From positions 53,708-117,707 of the forward strand of contig CACMTN010000003.1 of assembly GCA_902616615.1 (NCBI GenBank): DNA of 64,000 nt, in the 5' to 3' direction. Both the position numbers and the translations under genes were made by a program. The notes under the pieces were generated by a model that worked only from the letters and a program-made list of their open reading frames with translations, was not told the origin of the DNA and made no database searches. Of this stretch, positions 51,968 through 61,011 are shown piece by piece. Numbering within the stretch: the first letter of the stretch is position 1; every line of letters begins with the position of its first letter. The stretch comes from an uncultured SAR116 cluster alpha proteobacterium. Lineage in GTDB: Bacteria; Pseudomonadota; Alphaproteobacteria; Puniceispirillales; Marisalimonadaceae.

Positions 51968-53023
51968 ATGGCTTCTATTATTTTACAAAATATCTCAAAA
52001 TGGTTTTCTAGTAATCAGGTAATTAAAAATGTTGACCTAAACATTAAAGATGGAGAGTTCATTGTATTTGTAGGTCCCTCGGGATGTGGAAAATCGACAC
52101 TTTTAAGAATTATCTCTGGTCTTGAAGATTTAAATAATGGAACTGTTTTAATTGATGATTTGGATGTAACAGATAAAATTCCATACGATCGAGGCCTATC
52201 AATGGTTTTTCAATCTTATGCACTATATCCGCACATGAATGTTTTTGATAACATAGGTTTTTCACTGAAAACCTCAGGCGTAAACAGTGATATTTTAAAG
52301 AAAAAAGTTGGAGAAGTTGCAAAAATTCTTCAATTAGAAGATCTGTTGCATAGACTACCTAAACAACTATCTGGAGGACAAAAACAAAGAGTTGCAATTG
52401 GAAGAGCAATTATTAGGAAACCCAAAGCTTTCTTGTTTGACGAACCACTTTCTAATCTAGATGCAGCACTGAGAGTTGAAATGCGTTTGGAAATTTCAAA
52501 ATTGCATAAAGAACTTGGAGTTACCACAATTTATGTTACTCACGACCAAGTCGAAGCAATGACACTCGCAGATAAGATAGTAGTTCTTAACGAAGGAAAA
52601 ATTATTCAAATTGGTTCTCCACACAAGCTTTACAATCATCCAAAAAATTTATTTGTTGCTGAATTTATTGGCACACCAAAAATGAATATTTTAAACTGCA
52701 TTAAAAAAGAAGAATATATTTATTTAGACGAAAATAAAAAAACTAATATTAAAACTAAAAAAGAAAAAATATTCAAACTGGGAATACGACCGGATAATAT
52801 AGAAATTTGCAAATCTGAAAAAAACATATTGAGTGGACAAATAAAATTTTGTGAATACTTAGGTTCTGAACAATACGTTTATGTTGATTGTGGAATTAAT
52901 AATAAGCTAATTATAGTAAAAATAGACCCAAACATTAAAGTTGTTCTAAATGAGAAGATAGGCTTGAAATTTATCTCTAAATATGTGCACTTTTTTTCTA
53001 AGGATGGTCTAAGGTTAATTTAA
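51968..53023 (+). CDS. UgpC/MalK-type ABC ATPase
   Basis: The 351-residue protein has Walker A GPSGCGKST near residue 36, signature LSGGQKQRVAIGRAI near 133, Walker B AFLFDEPLSNLDA near 155, the H-loop TIYVTHDQVEAM near 182 and the C-terminal MalK-type TOBE region. It powers the sugar transporter encoded just upstream. Gap to the glycosidase is ten bases. Confidence 0.92.
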   Translation: MASIILQNISKWFSSNQVIKNVDLNIKDGEFIVFVGPSGCGKSTLLRIISGLEDLNNGTVLIDDLDVTDKIPYDRGLSMVFQSYALYPHMNVFDNIGFSLKTSGVNSDILKKKVGEVAKILQLEDLLHRLPKQLSGGQKQRVAIGRAIIRKPKAFLFDEPLSNLDAALRVEMRLEISKLHKELGVTTIYVTHDQVEAMTLADKIVVLNEGKIIQIGSPHKLYNHPKNLFVAEFIGTPKMNILNCIKKEEYIYLDENKKTNIKTKKEKIFKLGIRPDNIEICKSEKNILSGQIKFCEYLGSEQYVYVDCGINNKLIIVKIDPNIKVVLNEKIGLKFISKYVHFFSKDGLRLI

Positions 53024-53198
53024 AATGTTTATTCTTAAATCGCGGTTGTTCAACTTTCATAATTTCATAAATTTGTGAGTTTATTATGGTCAAAAATAAA
53101 AAAGTTTATTACTTAGAAATTTACTAGCAAAGTAACTTGATTTAATTAAACCTTAATGTGCTTAATTAAATTTTAATTTTAGTAGTGTGTAAGAAAAA

Positions 53199-54050
53199 AT
53201 GAAAACAAAAAATACTAAGAAGATAATGACTGTTTCTGGAGAATATAGTGTAAGAAATTTTACTGTCGCAGACATTCAGTTATACAAAGGTAAACGTCAA
53301 CTTACGAAAACAATTCCTTTTTCAGAAGAAGAAGCTGAAGCTGCTGAGACTGCAGGCATTGAGACACTTAATATAAGACATAATCCAGAAAGACCTGAGA
53401 TTTCAAAAGCTCTAAGAGCTGCTGCTCCAAATACATTTATGAGTTTTGCACTTCCGATGCAGTCTGCTAAATCCGAATATGATGCTTTAAAATTGTCTTT
53501 TGATGCGATGGAACTTGGAGCCGATTCTGTAATATGCGGAACATGGGGTGTAAAGTTTATTGAAGCTGTCGCTCATGCAGGCATACCAACTGAAGGTCAC
53601 ATAGGACTTGTGCCTAGACGAAGTACTTGGACAGGAGGCTTTAAGGCAGTAGGAAAAACAGTAGAACAAGCTAAAAAACTATATGATGATATTAAAATTC
53701 TTGAAAATATAGGTGTATGGGCTGTTGAAGTCGAAGTTATACCAGAAAATATTATGGCCATTCTATCTCCACAAACTTCATTAATTACATCATCTCTAGG
53801 AAGTGGTGTTGGAGATATACAATTTTTATTTGCAGAAGATATTTTAGGTAACACTAAAGGACCATATCCACGTCATTCAAAGCAGTATGCTGATCTTTAT
53901 GAGTTAAAACAAAAGTTACAACAAACCAGAATAAATGCTTTCAAAAATTATATTAAAGATGTAAAGGATAATAAATTTCCATATAAGGACGTTACAGTAA
54001 GCGCTAATAATGACGTTGTAAATTCACTTGAAAATTATATAAAAAAATAA
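53199..54050 (+). CDS. PanB-like (ketopantoate hydroxymethyltransferase superfamily) protein
   Basis: The 283-residue TIM-barrel protein shows GHIGLVPRRSTWTGGFKAVGKT near residue 133 and the run IGVWAVEVEVIPENIMAIL, SSLGSGVGDIQFLFAEDILG near 178-218, corresponding to PanB motifs. The N-terminal half lacks the usual PanB wording (VTAYD; DMV-YH), so substrate may differ from ketoisovalerate. panC is not adjacent. The next gene is a cupin. Start at 53199 has no strong ribosome site. Confidence 0.75.
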   Translation: MKTKNTKKIMTVSGEYSVRNFTVADIQLYKGKRQLTKTIPFSEEEAEAAETAGIETLNIRHNPERPEISKALRAAAPNTFMSFALPMQSAKSEYDALKLSFDAMELGADSVICGTWGVKFIEAVAHAGIPTEGHIGLVPRRSTWTGGFKAVGKTVEQAKKLYDDIKILENIGVWAVEVEVIPENIMAILSPQTSLITSSLGSGVGDIQFLFAEDILGNTKGPYPRHSKQYADLYELKQKLQQTRINAFKNYIKDVKDNKFPYKDVTVSANNDVVNSLENYIKK

Positions 54051-54086
54051 AAAATTAATTTTGTAATTATAAAAGGAAGAATACTT

Positions 54087-54569
54087 ATGAATATGATATC
54101 TAAGAGTTTTGATCCAAAACTAGTAGAATGGCGAAATGTTAAAGATCCAGAAAATAAGGAGTTTAAAGTTGACTTTGATTATAGTCTTCTAGGATATGAC
54201 ATTAAATCAGGGCGCCTTGATATGCTACTAAGGTATGCTAATTTAAGTCACTGTAGACGACATAGACATGTAGCTTCAACATTAACGATGGTTTTAGAAG
54301 GTGAACAACACTTAACTGAATGGCAATCAGACGGATCCAAAAAATCTATCGTAAGAAAAAAAGGAGATTATGCTATAGCAGGTGCTGATGCACTTCCACA
54401 TGATGAGCGTGGAGGCGAACATGGGGGAACAGTCCTATTGTCAATGAATGCGCCTGATGGAATACTATTTGAATATTTTGATGAAAATATGGAAAATGGA
54501 TGGACATTATCGATAGAAGAATATGTAGACAATTGGAAAAAAGGAATAATATACGGACAGAGAAAATAA
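54087..54569 (+). CDS. Cupin-domain protein
   Basis: This 160-residue protein contains one cupin motif: HCRRHRHVASTLTMVLEGEQHLTEW near residue 52, followed by KKGDYAIAGADALPHDERGGEHGG near 92. The metal ligands (two His, Glu, His) can be placed, so a small-molecule dioxygenase, isomerase or sensor is possible. It follows the PanB-like gene by 36 bases in the same direction, preceded by AAAAGGAAG, and the two may act together. Confidence 0.82.
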   Translation: MNMISKSFDPKLVEWRNVKDPENKEFKVDFDYSLLGYDIKSGRLDMLLRYANLSHCRRHRHVASTLTMVLEGEQHLTEWQSDGSKKSIVRKKGDYAIAGADALPHDERGGEHGGTVLLSMNAPDGILFEYFDENMENGWTLSIEEYVDNWKKGIIYGQRK

Positions 54570-54582
54570 GAAGAATTTTTTA

Positions 54583-55152
54583 ATGATAAAAATCTTATTA
54601 TTAATGACAATTTTTGTAATTTCTAATAATTCTTTTGCTCAAAATAATACTATTGATATTGACAAACTTTGTTTAGGTAAGACTTGTACTAAACCTATAA
54701 AAGAATTTAAAATTTCAAATTTTTTTTTTAAAACAAGAAACTGTGAAACTAAAGACTATAGAAAATGTCTGCTATGGTTTGGAAATAAGGAAAACAAAGT
54801 TAAAATTAGTTGGGTCAAATATTACAGAATAATTAATGGCCCAATTCCAACCAAGTCAACTTGTATAAAAGGAAAACCAGTTTGGTTTCAAGATATACCT
54901 TTTCCGAATAATAAGGATCTAAATATCAATATTTTAAAATTTTTTCGAAAATTTAATTATCAAAATAAAGAAAAAATGTACTTTAATGAACCAATTATTA
55001 AAACATTTAACTATTTTTCAGAATCCGACAAATCCTTGGGAGTATTAGTTCAAAGTAAGAACTTTAAAGGTATTAGAAAAAAACAAATCTATGTATTTAA
55101 CACCGAAGGGGATAATTTTGAGGTTGTTAAACCACTTTGTAAAAATGATTAA
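54583..55152 (+). CDS. Exported protein of unknown function, cysteine-containing
   Basis: The 189-residue protein has a signal peptide (IKILLLMTIFVISNNSFA) and then a domain with cysteines LCLGKTCTK, NCETKDYRKCLLW and a last KPLCKND, so two disulfide bonds could form. Other features are WFGNKENKVKISWVKYY and SVKTFNYFS-like strands. No family recognised. It reads 13 bases after the cupin gene in the same direction. Confidence 0.65.
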   Translation: MIKILLLMTIFVISNNSFAQNNTIDIDKLCLGKTCTKPIKEFKISNFFFKTRNCETKDYRKCLLWFGNKENKVKISWVKYYRIINGPIPTKSTCIKGKPVWFQDIPFPNNKDLNINILKFFRKFNYQNKEKMYFNEPIIKTFNYFSESDKSLGVLVQSKNFKGIRKKQIYVFNTEGDNFEVVKPLCKND

Positions 55153-55276
55153 AATGACAATTTTAATGAGCGTGATTTAAATTTGTAATTTACAAACGCT
55201 ATCTATGAAAATTATGCAATCAAATTACAAATATACTTTTGAATGAGCAGCGTAATCAATTTATAGCTACTTAGGG

Positions 55277-56782
55277 TTAAGACTTTGATTTTAAATCCTT
55301 CAAAACTTCAGAAACGACCTTAATTGCAATTTTATTGTCTTCAATCTCTGACTTATCAATAGATAAAGACAAACCCGGAATATTTCTTTGAATCAAATTA
55401 TCATTTTCCTGCGAAAATTTTACAACTTCATATGTTTGAACCGGATAAGAAATACCCTTCACATTAATAGCCTCTTTTTTTTCACAGATAATTTTATTTC
55501 GAATTAATAAATATGTGTCTTCTGACAATAAAATTTTGTTAATACCAGCTCTTGCCTCAAGCCTAGATGCTAAGTTTACACCGTTGCCAATAATCGTGTA
55601 GTCCAGTCTATCTTCAGAACCAAAATTACCAACTGTGCACACTCCAGTATGGATTCCCATTCGAGCATTTAAAGGTTTTGCTAATCCTTTTTTTCTCCAT
55701 GAAATTCTAAGCTTGTTGAGTTCATCTAACATGTCCATTGCCATCGAAACACACGCGATTGCATCTTCTTCGTCTCCCCTTGAATTAGGGTCTCCAAAAA
55801 AAACTAAAATCGCATCACCAATAAATTTGTCTATTGTCCCACCCCATTTAATGGCGACATCAGACATTTTTGTTAGATATTGGGTTAGAAGTTCTGTTAA
55901 AACCTCTGGTTCTAATCTTTCAGTTAATTCTGTAAAACCTTGCAAATCTGAGAAAAAGACTGTCAAAGGCTTTCGCTTTGTTTGGACCTTTACGTCTAGT
56001 TTGCCTGAAAATATTGACTCATAAACTTGAGGTGAAAAGTATTTTGACAACTTTTCTGAAAGTGTTTTCAATTCAGAAGTTCTTTCCTCAACCTTTTTTT
56101 CGAGATTTATGTTTAAACTCTCTAGTTCTTGATGAGCTTTATTTAATTCTTTTAATCTTTTTTGCTCAAGTTGATAAAGCCTTGCATTTTCTAAAGCACT
56201 AGCAGTTTGATTTGCTAATATTCCAATCAATATTTCATCAGATTTATCAAAAATGTTCATTTTTTCACTTTCAACAGAAAATACACCGACAAGCTCATTA
56301 TCTATAAGCATTGGGATTGCGACCTGACTTTCCGCGTTTTTTAGACCTGGCAATTCAACTTTGTCCTGTAATTTATTTTTATTAGTAATTTGAACTTGTT
56401 CACGAATTGCTTGCATGTAACTTCTCTGCATTCCTAAATTTGCCATTCTCATGAGTTTTTTCTTTTCAGCAACTATGCCAATTACTCCAACACCAAATTC
56501 AACTTTTGCACCAATCCCTCTTTTTTCATATCCATAAGTTTCTAAAACGTTGAGATGTTTTTTATTTTCAGAAACTAGTAAAATCATAGAATGTTTAAAT
56601 CCAAAAAATTCATTCATTAATGATAGCATTGAAGAAGCAATTAAGTTTAAATCGAGAGATTTATTTATTTGATTAGAAATTTGTTTGATTATTTCGATTT
56701 CTTTTGATTTTCTATCAAGAAGAATTTTAATATTTTCTAATTCATTTTTAGATTGTGAAATTTTATCCATGCAAACTGACAT
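55277..56782 (-). CDS. GAF-domain class III adenylate/guanylate cyclase
   Basis: The 501-residue protein is soluble. Residues ~1-30 form a coiled region, ~35-205 a GAF domain (HSMILLVSENKKHLNVLETYG, AIPMLIDNELVGVFSVES), ~210-245 a coiled-coil, and ~260-440 a class III cyclase: TVFFSDLQGFTELTERLEP, KFIGDAILVFFGDP and YTIIGNGVNLASRLEARAG. The Asp pair for metal is intact. A ligand bound to GAF likely controls cAMP/cGMP output. It is the first of two minus-strand genes after a promoter at ~56800. Confidence 0.88.
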   Translation of the reverse strand: MSVCMDKISQSKNELENIKILLDRKSKEIEIIKQISNQINKSLDLNLIASSMLSLMNEFFGFKHSMILLVSENKKHLNVLETYGYEKRGIGAKVEFGVGVIGIVAEKKKLMRMANLGMQRSYMQAIREQVQITNKNKLQDKVELPGLKNAESQVAIPMLIDNELVGVFSVESEKMNIFDKSDEILIGILANQTASALENARLYQLEQKRLKELNKAHQELESLNINLEKKVEERTSELKTLSEKLSKYFSPQVYESIFSGKLDVKVQTKRKPLTVFFSDLQGFTELTERLEPEVLTELLTQYLTKMSDVAIKWGGTIDKFIGDAILVFFGDPNSRGDEEDAIACVSMAMDMLDELNKLRISWRKKGLAKPLNARMGIHTGVCTVGNFGSEDRLDYTIIGNGVNLASRLEARAGINKILLSEDTYLLIRNKIICEKKEAINVKGISYPVQTYEVVKFSQENDNLIQRNIPGLSLSIDKSEIEDNKIAIKVVSEVLKDLKSKS

Positions 56783-56812
56783 ACTTCATAATTTAAAAAA
56801 ATTTAATAAAAA

Positions 56813-57196
56813 CTACTCACTTATTGATATAACTTTATACACATCAGCCGCTCTTAATTTAAAGATACCTGTCATACCCGTCATAGACGCTATAGCTTGT
56901 AATTTCATATCCATTTCATCAAATAATTCACCTTCGGTCTCTTCATGATCAAATTTCAATTCTAAGTTGTATTGTTTTAATGTGCTAGGATCTGAAATTG
57001 TTGCATAGGCATATGGATTTTCAGAAATATTTTTCTTTGTCTTATTAAAAAACTGAAATGAGAGAGCTACATGGTTTTCATCTACATACCATATCTGGGA
57101 TATCACAGTGGTATTTGGCTCACCATCAGATGAACAACTTGTAATCCAACTTGGAAACATTCCTTGTAACGCTGGCATGTGCTTATCTTTAATCAT
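56813..57196 (-). CDS. PNPOx-like split-barrel flavoprotein (127 aa)
   Basis: The 127-residue protein has PALQGMFPSWITSCSSDGEPNTTVISQIWYVDENHVALSFQF, then KNISENPYAYATISD, the FMN split-barrel pattern of pyridoxamine 5'-phosphate oxidase-related proteins. It overlaps the 156-residue gene upstream by four bases (ATGA), indicating translational coupling. Likely reductant-binding or flavin reductase-like; no substrate assigned. Confidence 0.8.
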   Translation of the reverse strand: MIKDKHMPALQGMFPSWITSCSSDGEPNTTVISQIWYVDENHVALSFQFFNKTKKNISENPYAYATISDPSTLKQYNLELKFDHEETEGELFDEMDMKLQAIASMTGMTGIFKLRAADVYKVISISE

Positions 57197-57663
57197 TTGG
57201 TTTCACTATTAGTTATTTCTTTACCAGCATCTGGGCCTGGTGTTTGAATATAGACTTTGTCAACTTTAAAAGTTATGCCAAGGTCTGGCACTTTCCCAAA
57301 TTTATCTAAAGCAGCATCTTTTGACAAACCAACACTAGTGATAACATCAATAACATTATTTCTATAATTTTCTGATATTTTAAGATCTTCATTATTTAAT
57401 TTTTCTGAGGAGACAAATTGGCCTTTAAAATTATAAGCTTCATGACTTATCATACCAACAAAAAAACTAACCCTTCCAGACTCACTTAAATATTGCAAAA
57501 CATTTTTGCACTCAGAATTTATTACAAAACAAGTAAGTGTGGATTGTATGTTATCAATTTTTACACCTAAAGTGTCTACATGCACTGTTTTATTGTTTTT
57601 GGACGAAACTCCAAAATGACCTAATCCCTGCTCTAATGCATTTATTGTTAAGTTCGGTATCAA
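57193..57663 (-). CDS. Split-barrel-like protein (156 aa)
   Basis: The protein shows a more divergent split-barrel arrangement: VHVDTLGVKIDNIQSTLTCFVIN, GRVSFFVGMISHEAYNFKGQFV and SVGLSKDAALDKFGKVPDLGITFKV. The central barrel motif is recognisable, suggesting a flavin-binding partner for the downstream gene. It starts at an ATG preceded by only a weak ribosome site. Family assignment is tentative. Confidence 0.6.
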   Translation of the reverse strand: MIPNLTINALEQGLGHFGVSSKNNKTVHVDTLGVKIDNIQSTLTCFVINSECKNVLQYLSESGRVSFFVGMISHEAYNFKGQFVSSEKLNNEDLKISENYRNNVIDVITSVGLSKDAALDKFGKVPDLGITFKVDKVYIQTPGPDAGKEITNSETK

Positions 57664-57845
57664 AATTTTTCCAAAAGTTTAAATTATTAACAAACTAGTT
57701 TAAATTTAATTTAAAACATATAAAAAGTAAATTAATTGGGTACTTAAATTATGAAAAATTTAATATGAAAAATTGTAAATATTTGTGAAGTAGACTAAGA
57801 AATTGTTTTGCTTGTATATAGTGTAAATTTTAATAGAGTTACAAT

Positions 57846-58400
57846 CTAAGGTGAGAGCCACTCACCTTGCCAATTTGTTGTCTTTTTATAATGAGCACGA
57901 ATATGTTTTATACCCAAAAGCAGTAGTTGAATTGATTGTATATCACATAATAATACGGCAAAACGTTTCTGATCTGGTGCATGATCATAGTCAAAGGGAC
58001 CTTCAATCACACTACCAGGGTTAGGAATAGTTCCATAAGCGACCCTTGAGTAAGTTGGAACATTTCTCCAGTTTTTAATGGTAGTGTCTCCAACCTTCAC
58101 TTCAACAATAATTTCCATCTGAATTTGTAATTGCACTTTTGGCAACCAAATGTGAATTCCTGCGCGAGGGTTCTCCTCGAGTGCAATCATTTTTGAAGAA
58201 GCGGTGTCAGTATGGAATTCTATCTGGTTATTTTTTTGGTCACACCGTCTCATCACTAAGGTGCGAGCATTTGGGAAACCATTAGCACTTGAAGTCACAA
58301 AGGTAGGATTTCTTGCGGGCGATTTTTTATCTGCCTTACCACGATAAATTTGTGCCCAGCCAAAGTTTAAAAAATCATCTAATTTTTGAAAATCTTTCAT
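57846..58400 (-). CDS. Pyridoxamine 5'-phosphate oxidase family protein
   Basis: The ATG at 58400 gives ~184 residues: MKDFQKLDDFLNFGWAQIYRGK, TFVTSSANGFPNARTLVMRRCDQKNN, and ENPRAGIHIWLPKVQLQIQMEIIVEV, matching the general PNPOx/pyridoxamine oxidase-related fold more closely than PdxH itself. FMN contacts RTLVMR are seen. The ORF-track start is 18 residues longer with no ribosome site. It is separate from the pair below by about 180 bases. Confidence 0.8.
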   Translation of the reverse strand: MKDFQKLDDFLNFGWAQIYRGKADKKSPARNPTFVTSSANGFPNARTLVMRRCDQKNNQIEFHTDTASSKMIALEENPRAGIHIWLPKVQLQIQMEIIVEVKVGDTTIKNWRNVPTYSRVAYGTIPNPGSVIEGPFDYDHAPDQKRFAVLLCDIQSIQLLLLGIKHIRAHYKKTTNWQGEWLSP

Positions 58401-58551
58401 TTCTATAATACTTAAAATTGAATATTTGGGTTGTAAACTATAATTATTTAACAAAACAAGTATGTATGAAAAGAAAAAATACTCTTTTTCATACTTAGAC
58501 TATAGCATAATTAATAGAAATAAATATGTAGTTAGAAAATTCTAATCACCA

Positions 58552-58734
58552 ATGCCTAGAATAAGATCAAAACAATGTTATAAATGCTCTACATATAAAG
58601 ATATTTTGTATCGTTGTAGATACGATGAAATCAAGTATTGGGTTTTTCTTTGTGGAAATTGTCTTATGAAGATAAAATTTGAATTTAACAATACCTATCA
58701 ATATGGTGGTACTTGGAAGGGTAAGAAGAAATAG
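58552..58734 (+). CDS. Small zinc-ribbon protein (MPRIRSKQC-type, 60 aa)
   Basis: The 60-residue protein has two CxxC pairs, QCYKCSTY at the N-terminus and LCGNCLMK near residue 33, with a C-terminal FNNTYQYGGTWKGKKK. The conserved MPRIRSKQC.KC...YRCRYD start is familiar from small proteins in marine picocyanobacteria and SAR11-like bacteria. Function unknown; nucleic-acid binding is likely by fold. A remnant of a second copy lies at 61770. Confidence 0.75.
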   Translation: MPRIRSKQCYKCSTYKDILYRCRYDEIKYWVFLCGNCLMKIKFEFNNTYQYGGTWKGKKK

Positions 58735-58737
58735 CTA

Positions 58738-59466
58738 TTATCTTGCTAACTTTATAAATACATCCCCCATACCAGATTTTAATTCATCAATTGGAGTACT
58801 ATTTCTATATGGACAAAATCTTCCTGTTATCTTATTAGCATATATCTTTCTTAAATCAGAAGGCTCACAGTATTTTGCTTCATGTAACATTCCAATTATT
58901 AATTTACCATCTTGTATTCCCACTTGTTCATCATCTAATTGATTTCCTCTACAAAAATAATTCTTGTTAACTTTTTTAGGAAAATCACTCTTTGTACATG
59001 GATTATCTATGACCAATGCGTATACAAACTTGTTACCTTCTTTAAATGCCCTTGTTATCTTTTTAACTTTAGCGTATTTCATTAAGTCACATACGCAAGG
59101 CCAACAGCATTTGTAGTAGTAACCACAAACTTCTTTTTCAGTTATATCCTCTTTTATATTTATAAATTGTGGTGTTGAACCTTCTGCAATCAAAGATCCT
59201 GAAACAGCACAATAATGTTTATTATATTCTTTAAACTCTGAAAAATTCTTATATTTATCTGAAATATGTTTATAAAATTTTGGTCCCGCTGCATTCCTGT
59301 TTCCATCTGGAAAAATTGATCGCCAGTCTTTAGATAGACTTTGGTAATATTTACCTTTGTTATCATTTGCTGTAGAAACAACCACATTTGTAATAATAAA
59401 TAATAAAGATAAAATGAAATAATGGGCGAGTCTTAAAACCAATCTAAATACCTTTTCTAAAAACAT
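58738..59466 (-). CDS. Exported cysteine-rich protein of unknown function
   Basis: The 242-residue protein has an N-terminal signal/anchor (HYFILSLLFIITNVVVSTA) and a mature part with about eight cysteines, including KEVCGYYYKCCWPCVCDLMK near residue 112 and YCEPSDLRKIY. The CCWPCVC cluster suggests metal or disulfide chemistry. Its stop overlaps nothing, but its start overlaps the FG-GAP gene by 23 bases and the two are co-directional, so it is likely the second gene of the operon. Not recognised. Confidence 0.65.
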   Translation of the reverse strand: MFLEKVFRLVLRLAHYFILSLLFIITNVVVSTANDNKGKYYQSLSKDWRSIFPDGNRNAAGPKFYKHISDKYKNFSEFKEYNKHYCAVSGSLIAEGSTPQFINIKEDITEKEVCGYYYKCCWPCVCDLMKYAKVKKITRAFKEGNKFVYALVIDNPCTKSDFPKKVNKNYFCRGNQLDDEQVGIQDGKLIIGMLHEAKYCEPSDLRKIYANKITGRFCPYRNSTPIDELKSGMGDVFIKLAR

Positions 59467-60862
59467 AAGTTTTATTAAGTTGATTTATATTAAAATTATC
59501 TGATGACCCGTCAGTCCATCTAATTGTTACACTATTAACTTTTTCTCCATCTCTTAGTCCGTAATGAGCAACGGGCTCCATCTGACATAAATAACCAGAT
59601 CCAGCATCAATGGTTTTTGCGTGATTTCTCATATTAGTATTGAGTATAACAGTAGCTCCTCTTGCTGGTGCATTGAAGGGTGTTTTTGGTAAAATTCTTA
59701 AAAATCTGAAAGATTTTTTAATATCTGCTTTAAATAAAGAAAGTGGTTGCAACCCTGATTCACCATGTGAAACTAGTAATTCAAGAATGCCATCGTTGTC
59801 TATATCTGCTACAGCGGCACCTGTACCTAATCCTAAAGGTTCTAGTCCGTTACTTAGTTGAATTTGTTTTAATTCTCCATCACTTAAGATCTTAAAAAGT
59901 TTATTTGGCTCTCCAATGTTATTTATAAAAATTTCGTCAAAACCATCATTATCAAAGTCGGCTGAAATTATAGTTCTTACTCTTGATGGAATTTTGAATT
60001 CAGAATTAGCGATATCATTAAACTGATTTCTGTTATTTAGAAAAATTCTGTGTTCTCCATTCCAATTACCACTAACAATATCTAACTTACCTCTATATAA
60101 AAAATCAGTTAGCGTTGTACCGCGACCATTTTCAAACGTGTCCTCAACACCTATAATATCTGCAACATCTTTGAACGTACCATTTTCATTTATATAAAGA
60201 AAGTTTGGTCCTCTCTCATTTGCTGCAAAAATATCCATATAATTACTTAAGATATGGCCTGCAACAACTGCTCTTCCACCAGTAATTCTGTTGATGTTTA
60301 GGAACGGTGCTTGGTCTACGATACTTCCATTTTGCAGTTCATAAAAACGGGTTGGGCCACCATAATTAGCAACATAAATTCCATACTTCCCATCACCATT
60401 TCGATCTACACAAACAACTGATCTTCCCGCTGTTAAATTTAACGAACTTAAGTTTTTGTCAAGTTGAAATAAATCTATTACACCTTTGTTTTTATCAAGT
60501 AATCGATCAGAAAACTGTTTTTGACCACTATATGTATCTGTATTAAGAAAATATAATTCTTCAAAACCATCCTTATCAATATCGCATGCAGCTACCCCAA
60601 TCGTGGATCTAGCTTGGTCAGCAAACAAATTGTCTGTATTAATATTTTCTAAAAAACCATTCTTGTGGGATAAGATCAAATTAGGAAATTTAAATCCTGT
60701 AACAATGAATTCAAACTTTCCATCTTTATTAAAATCAGTTACAGAAACCCCATAACTTAATCTTTTTTGATTATTTTTTATTGAGGAAGATATATCTTGA
60801 AAAAATTCACCAAAAGAAGGATTAAACATAAAAATAAAGATTAGTGTAAATATTGTTTTCAT
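59444..60862 (-). CDS. Secreted FG-GAP/VCBS repeat protein with ASPIC/UnbV domain (CRTAC1-like)
   Basis: A signal peptide (MKTIFTLIFIFMFNPSFG) precedes about seven repeats each containing a calcium-loop motif: DFNKDGKFEF, DIDKDGFEEL, DRNGDGKYG, DFDNDGFDE, DIDNDGILE. The C-terminal ~85 residues (GARGATVILNTNMRNHAKTID, HYGLRDGEKVNSVTIRWTDG) form an ASPIC/UnbV domain. It is a cell-surface or secreted beta-propeller, perhaps adhesive or glycan-binding. It is upstream of the Cys-rich gene. Confidence 0.88.
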   Translation of the reverse strand: MKTIFTLIFIFMFNPSFGEFFQDISSSIKNNQKRLSYGVSVTDFNKDGKFEFIVTGFKFPNLILSHKNGFLENINTDNLFADQARSTIGVAACDIDKDGFEELYFLNTDTYSGQKQFSDRLLDKNKGVIDLFQLDKNLSSLNLTAGRSVVCVDRNGDGKYGIYVANYGGPTRFYELQNGSIVDQAPFLNINRITGGRAVVAGHILSNYMDIFAANERGPNFLYINENGTFKDVADIIGVEDTFENGRGTTLTDFLYRGKLDIVSGNWNGEHRIFLNNRNQFNDIANSEFKIPSRVRTIISADFDNDGFDEIFINNIGEPNKLFKILSDGELKQIQLSNGLEPLGLGTGAAVADIDNDGILELLVSHGESGLQPLSLFKADIKKSFRFLRILPKTPFNAPARGATVILNTNMRNHAKTIDAGSGYLCQMEPVAHYGLRDGEKVNSVTIRWTDGSSDNFNINQLNKTYVFRKGI

Positions 60863-61011
60863 TGGGCTTATATATTATTTATATAAAAATTTTCAATGGA
60901 TTAGATTTTTAAAATGAAGAGTTGTAATTTGCAAGGTTAAGATTATATGAATTTCATAGATATTATTTACCCATAATATCTTCAAGTAATTTCAGTTCAG
61001 TTGTTCGTAAA

